This document shows, one piece after another, positions 22,986 through 33,579 of a DNA stretch of 64,000 bases. The position numbers and the translations under genes were made by a program. This stretch comes from Chimonanthus salicifolius. Taxonomy: Eukaryota; Streptophyta; Magnoliopsida; Laurales; Calycanthaceae. The first letter of the stretch is position 1. Every line of letters begins with the position of its first letter. A model generated the notes under the pieces. That model searched no databases. It was not told the origin of the DNA and was given only the letters and a program-made list of their open reading frames with translations. The stretch covers positions 44,886,111 through 44,950,110 of the forward strand of contig CM023537.1 of the NCBI GenBank assembly GCA_013350335.1. The letters run 5' to 3'.

Positions 22986-24858
22986 AGTTTACCTTTACGG
23001 ATGATCTTACCCTTGGAGTTGTCACCAAAGGTAACAAATCTACCATCTTTGAGAGAGGGATGAATTTTGATTTGTCTCCCGTCATGTGTCTTAAGCATCC
23101 ACTATCAAGGAACCACTTGTCTTGCCTTAGCATTGATTTCATGCATATCTACAAAACACATTTAAGTAATTCTTCTTGGTCTCCATGTAGAGTTGGGTCC
23201 ATTTAGGTTAGATTATAAGGGCAATGTTCCTTTTTGGAACCCAAATCATTTTTGTTAACCCTTTTGCTTTCCTAATGAGTAAGAATAAGAAATATATCTG
23301 TTCTTTCCACAAACATTGCAAATAGTGTGTGGAGAGGTAGGAGATGAAGTTTTGATAAAGAAGTTTTTGAAAAATGATTTCTTTGTTTTGGGACTATATC
23401 CCAATCCTTTTTTGTTGAAAGCACATCTTTGATTTCCCAATAACATATCTAAATTTTTCTTTCCCATGGTGAATTTTTCAAGAGACTTAGTTACGTTATT
23501 CAACTTTTCTTTCAAGACAATGTTTTCCTTTTTGTATGGACATGGAAATGAAGGTAATCTTGAAATTATATCAATCTTTTATTTCAAATCTTTTTCAAGT
23601 TTTTCATGGGCAAGATTTTTTTTGATAAGCTCCTCATTTTCAAGTTTCAAATTTTCAAGGTCTTTTGAAGGTGAGGAGTTGTCTCTTCTAAGAGTGACAT
23701 TTTCTTTTCCATGCTTTTTAAGATCTTTGTAAATTTCTTCTAGTGAATCAACTAGTTCTTCTATACTAGGTGCATCATTTTCTGAAGAGTCAAGTGTAGG
23801 ATCTACCTCATCTTCATTTGCCATGAATCAAATATTTGTCGTGTGGTGTTTGGTTGATTCACCATCCGATTCGCTATCGGACTCCAACCATGTGACTTTG
23901 AATGCTTTCTTTTTGAACTTCTTGTCGTCTTTTTTCAATAGGGGACATTCGGCTTTGATATGTCCCGTTTTACTACAATTAAAACAAGTGAGGGGCTCTT
24001 TCTTGCTTTAATCTCCTTTATAGCTATATTTCTTGAATGGCTTCTTTCGAAATTGATAGCTTCTTCTCAAGAGACTCTTGAATTTATGGGTAATCAAGAC
24101 CAAGTCTTCATTGTCGTCCTAACTATCTTCTTCTTCTTCTTGATCAACATAAGTCTTTTTTGGTGAGGCTTTGAATGCAAGAGACTTCTTTTATTTAGCA
24201 GTTTCCTTTCAACCGTTCATGGAAATCTCATGGGTCATGAGAGATCCCAAGAGTTTATCAAGTCCCAATGTGGAGATATCTTTTGCTTATATTATTGCCG
24301 TTGACTTCGAATCTCAAGAATCTGACAATAACCTAAGAATTTTGCTCACATTATCTTCGTTAGAATAAGTCTTTCCAAGGGCATGAAGTTCATTTATAAT
24401 CTTTGTGAATCTAGTAAAAATGGAAGTAATGGTTCATTTGGTTCCAGAGTGAATAGTTCATATGAGTGTACAAGCCTATGAATTTTTTATTTCTTTACTT
24501 GATTAGTACCTTCATAGGTCACTAGAAGCTTATCCCAAATTTCCTTGGCCTATTTGTAAGATGAAACTCTATTAAATTCATTTCGGTCAAGAGCACATAA
24601 TAGAATGTTCATGGCTTGAGAGTTATATTGATTAAGCCTATGATCATTCTCATCCCAAATCTCTTTAGGTTTGGAGCAAGGTCAACTAGCCCTTTTGGAA
24701 CAAAAGGCCTATATTCAATAGCTTCCCATATGTGATGGTCCATTGATTGTAAGAAAATTTGCATCCTAGTTTTCCAGAAATTGTAGTCACTTCCATTGAA
24801 CAATGGAGGTCAATTAATTAACACCCTCACCATAAGAAGATCCCCCAAAGTTTGCCAT
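22986..24858 (-). pseudogene. SIRE copy A gag and protease
   Basis: Likely start ATG at 24858 (MANFGGSSYGEGVN), then a frameshift and LFNGSDYNFWKTRMQIFL, the typical copia/UBN2-type Gag start. The zinc knuckle CFNCSKTGHIKAECP is at about 23943-23986. A coiled-coil-like acidic segment rich in Glu/Lys/Leu follows (23824-23580). The protease site reads FLDSGCLRHMTGD at about 23080-23112. Many frameshifts. Confidence 0.85.
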
Positions 24859-24892
24859 TCGATCGATTTCTCAAACAGTAAGTAATTCAGAG

Positions 24893-24913
24893 AATCCGGG
24901 TTCTGAAACCAAT
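24893..24913 (-). other. SIRE primer binding site
   Basis: Minus strand attggtttcagaaccc next to the LTR end; TGGTTTCAGAAC is a degraded TGGTATCAGAGC (initiator Met-tRNA). Confidence 0.7.
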
Positions 24914-26366
24914 TGTTACCCAGAAATTGACCCAAGAGGGGGGGTGAATTGGGTCAATGCAAACTTTTTGGGTTTTCTTTAATTATACAATTTAGAAAAA
25001 TAAGATGCAAATAAGTAATAAATAAATGGCAGAATATAAAAGAAGAGATGAAAAGAGATGGAGAGATTTAACCTGAGATTTTTACGAGGTTCGGTGTTCT
25101 TGCCTACGTCCTCGTCTCAAGTACACCATTTGAGGACTGAATGCTCTAAACTTCTCCTTCAAGGGTGGAGAAGAAACCTATTACAATGCTTGTAGAGAAC
25201 ATTCTCTGATTTGAAGGTGAAGACACCCTTATCCTTCACAAGGGTTGCACTAACCCTTTACAAATTTTATCTCTCAAGGAAATGTAGAAGAATACAATGT
25301 AAAGCTTAAAAATAACTCTCAAATGTGTACAAATCAAGTTTACTAAGAGTTACTCAAAGATTTGAATTAGAATGGCTCAAGGTAAGATTGCAAGAAGATG
25401 GATTTTTGAGCTAGAGTATGCTAGGATTTGATTTCAATTGATTCCTTGTGATTCCAAGTAAGTCAAGTCCTATTATGCCCATTGATGCTTGGGTTTATAT
25501 TTTGTTCATGTTTAAGACCATTGCCAAGCATTAAATGAAAGAAAGGGCCATTGGAGAGAGCATTTAATGATTAAAAAATATGATTGTTCGTGATTCAGTC
25601 GACTGAAAACTTCTTGGACTTCAAACAGTCTATCAGAGAAGAATACAGTCGGTTGAAAGTGAAGATTCAGTCGAGTGAAAACTTCCTGGACTTCAGACAG
25701 TCTATCAGCGATGAATTCAGTCGGCTGAAAGTGAAGATTCAGTCGACTGAATTCACATCCCCTGTAAATCCAGTATTTAAGTCGGCTGAATTATTTAATT
25801 CAGTCGACTGAAATCACATCCCCAATTAATCCAATATTTCAGTCCGCTGAATTCTTTAATTTAGTCGATTGAAATGTTCCTTAGATAGTATTGTTAAATT
25901 TTGGCTTTCTTTTGGTCATTTCAAAAACATTTGATAAGTCTTGGGGACAAAATCATATCCTGGGATTCCATTTGGATGCATAAGTTTAAGCTTGGTATCC
26001 TAGGGTCCACTAGAGGGTGACTTGAGCCATGTTGTTCAAATGTTTAAGCACCTTTACAACACCATTTCCTAAACACTCATGACTAGACTCTATGCATAAT
26101 TTTGATCTTCCATGTTCTTGATTTTCAGTCTTTGAATCTTTGAACTTTATAAGACATTCGATCTCCAAGATTTGACTTGATGTACAAGGCTTGATATCAT
26201 CAACTTGATCTTCATCTTTATGGGCATGATATCCAATACATGTCTTCTTAAATGTGATTCTTGTCTCATAGAGTAATACTATTTGAAATATTGAATATCA
26301 CACATTAATGGTTTGTGGTCATAAAAAATATACATATATCCTTGGGTTGAAACCTTGGGACTAACA
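24914..26366 (-). repeat. LTR shared by SIRE copies A and B (1453 bp)
   Basis: Ends TGTTACCCAG / GGACTAACA on the plus strand, an inverted TGTTA/TAACA terminus. On its left is copy A's PBS; on its right the polypurine tract (26367-26381) and 3' region of copy B. It therefore acts as the 5' LTR of A and the 3' LTR of B. Palindrome array at 25595-25870. Confidence 0.92.
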
Positions 26367-26992
26367 ATCTCCTCTTTTTTTATGATGACAAACCATTGCA
26401 CATAAATCATAAAGGATATACAAATTGTAATCTCCCCCTTACATCATGCATAGAAACAAATTTTCCATTTTCTTCAAGGTACATTTCAAATGACAAATAT
26501 TCTGCCCCTTTCTTCATGGATGTATTAAATGAGCACAATTTTTTTTTATATATATGAATATGATAAAACACCCTTCCCCACACTTCAAGCATTTCACAAA
26601 AAACAATATAGATAAGTTTACAAAATATGGCATTCAAAAATAATTAATACACTATCCATTGACATGATATACATTTTTCAATTTCTAAATAAAATAAGCG
26701 CATCATATCCATCATTGCACAATATACTCAACCATATAGAGATATGTAAATGAATAACATAAAGACAACATTAGCATAAGTAATATGAACCCATTAGAAT
26801 TGATTAAGCCATAGAGTTTGTAAAAGTTAGAAATTTAGTGGGTTATTTTCATGCCGAAAAGGTTTTATAACAAAATACAAAGGGGGAATAAAAAGTTTTC
26901 AAGTGCAATCATTCATATTTCTCCACCTATGGCATCATAAAAAAGAGAAGAGGGTAAGGGTCACTCGAGGCCTAGATGTGCCATGACACGGC

Positions 26993-28143
26993 TTAACTGA
27001 AGGTGCACGCGATCAGTGTCATGTCGGGTCTGTCCTTAACAAATTCATGAAGACTGTCACATTGGGCTCGGGGAAGGTCGACATTTACCCCTATCTCTGA
27101 AACGTCGATTTTGAGAGATTCAATGGCAGTAAGAACACACTGAAGGTCCGCATTTGAGCCAGAGGGGCCACCAGAGAGATGAGGAGAGTCAGGCATGCCG
27201 ATATCCTGATCATTATGTGCTTGCTCCTCTGCGGCTTGCTCAGAGATGATAGGTTGCTTGTATTTTTTCAACTGTGCAGGAGTGGGATCCCAAGTATCAC
27301 CGACAAGCCTATACCCCATATTTTTAATTGTATTATCACAATAAACATCATTTGCAGCACCAATCTCTTCTAATTCAGGAGAGTAGCGTACCTCAAAATG
27401 GTTGAACATGGATGAAAGGAGTTTGCCATAAGGCAATGTCTTCTTGCGCTTTTGGCAATCTCTCATGAAGCACATGATGAGATATGGAAGATTGACAAGG
27501 TGATGTTGAGTAATGCCCCAAATAAGATAAACATCAAGATAAGTGATATGATTATAAGATCCAGACCTCAGAAGAATATTGTAGCAAATGATATGATGAA
27601 TTAGTCGGGCTTCTAATGATAGTTGGGACGCAATCGGCTGAAAGGGTTCAACAATATCATAGCGTTCACAAATTAATTGGAGCGCAGCTACGGCATCGAA
27701 ACCTTCAATCCAGGTATTTGTTTTGTACACTGTAGGACCCTTAGAGGGGGCTTTAATAAGTTTTCCCAAGTCCTCTCGATTGAAAGAAAAAATACTTCTA
27801 CTCACTGAGGATTCAATATGTGGATTTGAACGATCTCCTTTGAGACAGAAGTTGGCATAAAATTGCTTCACTAGTGTTGGATAGGAGTGGCGAATGATTT
27901 CGATAAAAGGGCTCCATCCTTGGTAGTCAAAGTGTGCCCTAAATGGAAATTTCCTTGGATACTGATAAAAAAGTATAGGGGAACGATTTTACCGAATACC
28001 ACCTTGCAAAACATGAAATGAAAAGTGTAAGTACTTTCCGCATCTCGGAAGACGAAATGAAGACGAGCATCGCTCATTTTTTTCAACTATCATTCGGCCT
28101 CAGTTTGTTTTCCTTGATCACGCGACCGTCGTTTTGAGGCCAT
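26993..28143 (-). pseudogene. Extra ORF downstream of SIRE pol, copy B
   Basis: Homologue of the copy A frame at 11721-12729. Split by one frameshift near 27871 into a 71-codon start (from 28086) and a 292-codon body that begins MKQFYANFCLKGDRSNPH and keeps LIHHIICYNILLRSGSYN and LPYGKLLSSMFNHFEV. The C-terminal tail is about 50 residues longer than in A. Differences from A are mostly single substitutions without indels. Confidence 0.75.
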
Positions 28144-28454
28144 GCGGAGATTTAGGGAGGATGGAGCGAAAAGAGGTGTAATTTGGAGAAGGTTAGGAGA
28201 GGGTTAGGGAAGAATATGATTCGAGTGAAAGGAAGAGGGAGAAATGAAAAAATGGAGATGGTTAGGGAAGAAAAGGGACGGAGCGAAGAAAAAAAAAGAG
28301 AAGGAACTGAAAATCAGAAGGTAAAAAATGGTGGAGGAGTGAAAAAGAGGAGAGTTAGGGAAGAAGAGGGATCGAACAAAGGAAAGAAGGAGAGGGAAGT
28401 TAAATCGAATGGTAAGACCCAAAAAATTGAGGGTTAAAAGCAACTTATCCGCGC

Positions 28455-28690
28455 GTTTCAGTTGATTGAAAATAATTTTCAGTCGGCTGAAAGATGGCCC
28501 ATAGAGCAGACAGTGAGCAAAGGAAAAATCTGTCGGCTGAAATATATATTTCAGATGATTGAAAATAGGCAAAATAAATTCAGTCGGCTGAAAAATAAAA
28601 TTTAGTTGACTGATTTTCAAGAAAAATCAGACCATGAATAGGAAAGTTCCAGTCAACTGAACTGTTAATATCAGTCAGCTGAACTGCATC
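28455..28690. repeat. Palindrome array of SIRE copy B
   Basis: Counterpart of 13047-13275: TTTCAGTTGATTGAAA, TTTTCAGTCGGCTGAAAG, TGTCGGCTGAAAT, ATTCAGTCGGCTGAAAA, CCAGTCAACTGAA, TATCAGTCAGCTGAA. Several units have changed on both arms (GTTGAT, GTCAAC), so pairing is partly kept. Confidence 0.8.
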
Positions 28691-28849
28691 AGCTGCGTTT
28701 TTTTTAAAATTCAATTTCAACACACATCTCTAGAGAGGTACATTCCTAAATCTCTTATGATTGTACAAAATCTATCTTTAGGAAGAGGTTTTGTGAAAAT
28801 ATCGGCCAGTTGATGGTCAGTATTTACAAATTCTAATTGGACATCACCT

Positions 28850-30300
28850 CTTTGCACATGGTCTCTAATGAAATGGTGTCTAATTTCAATGTGCTTAGTT
28901 CAAGAGTGTTATATGGGATTTTTTGACAAATTTATAGCACTTGTATTGTCACATGTAATTGGAATGTGATCATAATTAAGTCCAAAATCTTCCAATTGTT
29001 GTTTCATATACAAGACGTGTGCACAACAACTCCTAGCAGTCACGTATTCGGCTTTAGCTGTGGATATGGCCACTGAATTTTGCTTTTTATTGAACCAAGA
29101 TACAAGGAGAGTCTAAGGAAGTGACAAGTCCCACTCGTGCTTTTTCTATCAATTTTACAACCGGCAAAGTCCGTATCTAAATAGCTTACTAATTTGAGTG
29201 AAGTGCGTTTAGGATACCACAAGCCCAATTCAATAGTGTCAATCAAATATCGAAAAATACGTTTTACGGCAACAAGGTGAGATTCTTTGGGGCAAGATTG
29301 AAAACATGCACACAAACATATACTAAACATAATATCCGGTCTACTAGCGGTTAAATACAACAAACTTCCTATCATGCCTCTATAGAGCTTCATATCAATG
29401 GGTTTGCCACAATCATCCTTGCCAAGCTTGGTGGATGGGCTCATAGGGGTCTCAATTGCTTTAGCTTCATTCATTCTAAATTTCTTGAGAAGGTCTTTGA
29501 CATATTTCGATTGATTTATGAATATGCCTTCACAAGATTTCTTGATTTGTAGACCAAGGAAGAACGTTAGTTCACCCATCATACTCATCTCAAATTCATC
29601 ATGCATGATTTTCGCAAATTTTTTACAAAGATTTTCATTGGTAGATCCAGAAATAATGTCGTCCACATATATTTGTATAATGAGCATGTCATTGTCTAGA
29701 GATTTGATAAATAAAGTAGTATCAATTTTTCCTCTTGTAAAACCATTTTTAATGAGAAAATTAAGAAGCCTATCATGCCATGCTCTAGGTGCTTGTTTTA
29801 AACGATACAATGCTTTTGACAATTTGTAAACATGGTTTGGAAATTCATGATTTTTCAAATCTGGATGGTTGTTTTACATAAACTTTTTCCGAGATGAAAC
29901 CATTTAGAAATGCAATTTTCACATCCATTTGAAATAATTTGAAAATTTTGAAACAAGCATATGCGAGCAACATCCTTATGGCTTCTAGCCTAGCAACCGG
30001 GGCAAAGGTTTCCTCATAGTCTATGCCTTGTTCTTGGTTGTAACCTTGGGCTACTAGTCTAGCCTTGTTTCTAACAATATTTCCTTCCTCATCCTTTTTA
30101 TTTCTAAATACCCACTTGTGCCAATTATCAAGTGATCCTTAGGCATAGGCAAAAGCTCCCATACTTTGTTTCTTTCAAATTGATTTAGTTCTTCTTGCAT
30201 GGCAATAATCCAAAAATCATATATTTCGGCTTCTTGAATGTTCTTTGATTCAATTTGAGAGACAAAAGCCATGTTGTTACAAGCTCTTCTAATTTAGATC
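28850..30300 (-). pseudogene. SIRE copy B reverse transcriptase and RNase H
   Basis: A 272-codon minus-strand frame (29858-29040) runs through [16 protein letters not shown], the catalytic IIQIYVDDIISGSTN, LTFFLGLQIKKS and YLDTDFAGCKIDRKSTSGT without a stop. RNase H continues with frameshifts to 28850. The N-terminal RT part (30272-30054) has QEELNQFERNKVWELLPM. Flanking breaks make the gene inactive although the polymerase palm is intact. Confidence 0.88.
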
Positions 30301-30339
30301 TAGTGGCTATTCCTTGACATGGTTCACCAATAATTTGAT

Positions 30340-30921
30340 ATGTTAGGTGATCTTTTACAAAACTTCAAGCCTTAGGAAGATCATTATTTAGTTTTACGTC
30401 CTCACTATCTTGTCTTCCACCACTATTTGAAGCATTTACTTCATTGTTAGGATTGTCTTGCATATCAAGTTGATTCATCTCTTTTTCCAAAATTAAGACC
30501 TCATCATCAAGATCCTTTTTTATTTCAAAAGGGTTGGCTTCATCAAAGACCACATGAATCGATTCCTCCAAATTGATGTTCTCTTGTTATATACTCTATA
30601 TACTTTGCTAATGGGAGAATAGCCAAAAAAGATTCCTTTATCCAATTTTGGATCGAATTTTCCTAATTGATCTTTGGTGTTTAGTATAAAACACTTGCAA
30701 CCAAAAGCTCTAAAGTATCCAATGTTTGGTTTTCTATCATTCCATATCTCATAAGAAGTTTTATCCAATCCTTTTCTAATTGTTACCCTATTTATAACAT
30801 GGCAAGCGGTGCTTACGGCTTCGGCCCAAAAATATATTGGTAATTTATGTTCGTTGAGCATAGTCGTACCTATTTCTTGAAGTGTTCTATTCTTTCTTTC
30901 AGCTACTCCATTTTGTTGGAA
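30340..30921 (-). pseudogene. SIRE copy B integrase, C-terminal half
   Basis: Minus strand. TMLNEHKLPIYFWAEAV, FRAFGCKCFILNTKDQLG and an acidic linker (KKDLDDEVLILEKEMNQ). The frame breaks near 30570, and the DDE core is lost because the element is truncated at about 30921. Confidence 0.82.
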
Positions 30922-33173
30922 AGAGGTAGAGGAGGCTGGTATGAGACGTTAGATTTTGAAAAAAATGAAATGTCAAGACTCAAGAGGCGAGGATATCAAG
31001 GGTAAAATTGGAATCGCACATAAAATATGGGAATCCCGTCTAAGTAAAAAGGAAACGTCCGTGTGACTAACATTTCCCTTTTTTTATATTCTTCCTTACA
31101 AGCAGCATTCTCTCTCTCTCCCTCCTCCTTTGACTCATTTGGTATTTCGGAAGTGACAAGAACATATGTCTTTATCTAGAACACACTTAGCACCTAATGG
31201 GATATCAATTTTGTCCAAGTGATGCAGAGTATATAAAAAATTATTTAATGAAAGAAGTTTGAAATGAGAAGCTTCCAAGTGATGTGATCAAAGGGGCATG
31301 TCACTCTGTTATATGGATAAAATTATTCATATTAGAACTCATGAATTTGTAGTTTAGATGTAGGGCTGCAATTTGCATGATCTGACCTGAGAAATCATGT
31401 GGGACGGGTTGAGAATTTCGAGTTAGCAGGTTGGGTCAGGTTGAGAAGACAAAAACCCGCATGGAATTCGGGTCGGGTCAGGTTGAGGATTTTACAAATT
31501 AAGTCGACCCGACCCGACCTGGCTAAAATTAGACTAAATGGGTCCAAAATGCAGGTCGGGTCAAAATTCGGGTTGATTTGGGTTAGAATTCGGGTCAGTT
31601 CGGGTCGAGGATTTTGGGTTGAGAATTCGGATCGGGTCGGGTTGAATTCCATATATTTAGTTGTAAAGAATTAATTAAACAACATATTGTTTGTTCTCAT
31701 ATCTCAGATTTTGAGTTACAATATATTATGTTCTAAAGATGGTGTATGAGAATAAATGAGAGCAAATAAAGGAGAGAGAAAAATGGAGAAAAACTCTCCA
31801 ATTTCCATGTGCTAGAATCGTATGAGGGAAATAGGGAATGGGATTATGCACATGAAGCAATGCTAGGATCGTATAAGACTTTTTGGAAAAGAAAAGACTG
31901 GTTGGAATGGAGATCTACAAGATAGGGAGGCTGAATCAGCTGATAGACACCAAATCCCATTGGGATTTTCCACTCTCCCATTCGTCTTCTCCATATGATT
32001 GAATGGAGATTTTATCTCCTGCGTGCACTCAAAGCAAAGGTCCCATATTGGAAAAATCGACCAGAGCAAGGAATAAACTTGTGCATTGAAATAGGAGAGT
32101 AGAAAATCGAAAGGCAGCTGTGCAGAATTCGACTTTCACAGAGGATTTTTCAGGTAGGTGAATTTTAGTTTTGCATTTCAATTCTTGTATTTTTTATTCA
32201 CATCCTTGAATTATAATTCTTGATTTTTTTCCCATCAATAATAAAATTCAAAGTGTGCTTTTAGATGTATGGTTTTCTAATTTCCAATTATTACATTTTG
32301 ATGGTTTGATTTTATTTTCATTTTTTTTTGGATTTATGTTGAAAATTATTTTAAGATTTTGAAGGAAAGTGTTGAATTAATTAGGAAAAGTGGACTTGAT
32401 TTTCTCAGTGTAAAGCTCTTTTTAGAGTGAATGACATTTTAGATTTGAGATTATAAGTATAAATTCTGCTTCGGCCTAAGGCTTGATTTGGAATATTTTA
32501 AATAATGGAATTCATATTTTTCATAATCAGGATGATAGTGCATGAAAAACTTGAATGTAAGAGAGAGCTCCGTAGTCTAGGCTTTCATTTTATTTTCTTA
32601 AAAATATGGGATATGATGCCAATTTGAATACTTGTCTCTGTCCAACTATAAATATTGTGAATATTTTATTCTTTTCTTTTATTTTATTCATTCAATTCTT
32701 TTATTGAAGTTTAGAACTAGGTTGGGAATATTTTATTTAGATCTTAATTTTACAATTTTGAATTAATTTGAGGTTGTTTAAATTCATTCCACCAAATTTA
32801 ATTGAATTTGGATAAATTTATGATCCTAAGTTAATTCCATGGTTTTTGTGATGAATTGAATTTCTATAAAAAAATTGATCTCATGGTTTTCTTAAATTCC
32901 AAATTTAGATGTTGTTTCTATTTGTCGATTGGTTTTCTAAATTTTGAGAGTTGCTAATTAATAACATACCAAGTTTTAGAAGATTTCTCCATGTTTTGAT
33001 TGATTTCCATAATTGTAATTTCTTAAACCGTATTATTTTTATTTTTAGTGGTGTCAATTTATCTTCTTATACATATACATATATTTTATTGATTTCTCTT
33101 AGGTTCGACTTCGCATTCATCACGCTATATTAATAATGGTTTGTGTGCTTAAAAGTAACTTTAAGACACAACA
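30922..33173 (-). mobile_element. Unclassified repeat, possible reversed LTR end
   Basis: No credible coding region. The right end (33095-33173) reads TTAGGTTCGACTTCGCATTC...GGTTTGTGTGCTT...ACACAACA, matching in layout the end of the LTR-like region at 55220-55307 (GGGTTCGATCTCGCACTC...GGTTTGTGCTC...CACATCA). It may therefore be a reversed Tat/Athila-like LTR; its left limit is not visible. 31080-31140 is a CT-rich tract. Confidence 0.4.
31396..31650. repeat. GGGTCGGGTC-type simple repeat
   Basis: Irregular runs of CGGGTCGGGTCAGGTTGAG and ATTCGGGT in about 250 bp, with one stretch in the opposite orientation (CGACCCGACCCGACC at 31503). Both strands are open over more than 80 codons only because of the repeat, so no gene is called. 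Confidence 0.75.
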
Positions 33174-33579
33174 TTATTGTATGTGTAAACCCAAAATTGT
33201 TGCCTTCTGTATCCACGACCAGCATCATGTCCTTGTTATCATGCCGTGTGAATCTCTGTTTCTTGGAGAAAATTTCAAGCCATATCTCAGCACCTTCTTT
33301 ATCTCTCTTTCCAGAGTATAACCGTCTCTGTACTGCTCTCTCTCTTTCTCTCTCATCTCTTTATTTTTCTAGTTCTTTTTCTTTTTAACAAACAAAGAGA
33401 CTCTTTCTTTCTATAACTCTTTCTCTGCCTCATAATGCCACCCCTTCTTTCTCTCTTGATTCTTCTTTCAATTTTTAGTCTTTCTCTGTTTCTATCTCGG
33501 AATGGTCTTTGGTGGTCATCTCTGTTTCTTCTACTCTCTCTCATCTAACCTCACCGTCAAATTGGTCTTTGTATTTTTT
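33174..33579. other. CT-rich interspersed sequence, no gene
   Basis: Dominated by ctctctctttctct runs (33330-33550). Continues after the LTR insertion at 36377 with the same composition. Nothing coding recognised. Confidence 0.5.

Larger units (their letters stand above)
9490..26366 (-). mobile_element. SIRE-type Ty1/copia element, copy A
   Basis: LTRs 9490-10942 and 24914-26366 flank gag-protease-integrase-RT-RNase H followed by an extra downstream ORF, all on the minus strand. Integrase before RT defines copia; the long size and the extra ORF after pol fit the SIRE/Maximus lineage. Three later insertions sit inside (13437-16624, 16918-18974, 20149-21676); subtracting them and their target duplications leaves about 10.1 kb, a normal SIRE size. 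The right LTR is also the left LTR of copy B. The left flank is Tekay LTR; no matching right flank survives. Confidence 0.9.
26367..30921 (-). mobile_element. SIRE-type element, copy B, truncated
   Basis: Same order as copy A from the polypurine tract to integrase: spacer, extra ORF, palindrome array, RNase H/RT, integrase. Similarity to A stops at about 30921 (in the ttttgttgg of the integrase VVERKN region), so gag, protease, half of integrase and the 5' LTR are missing. It lacks all three insertions found in A. Confidence 0.9.

Noticed and set aside
28183..28437. Lys/Glu-rich 84-codon plus-strand frame
   Set aside because: It is produced by a GA-rich tract upstream of the SIRE accessory ORF and exists in similar form in copy A without conserved reading.
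31396..31650. 91- and 85-codon ORFs on opposite strands
   Set aside because: Both arise from the GGGTCGGGTC repeat, which lacks stops by composition.
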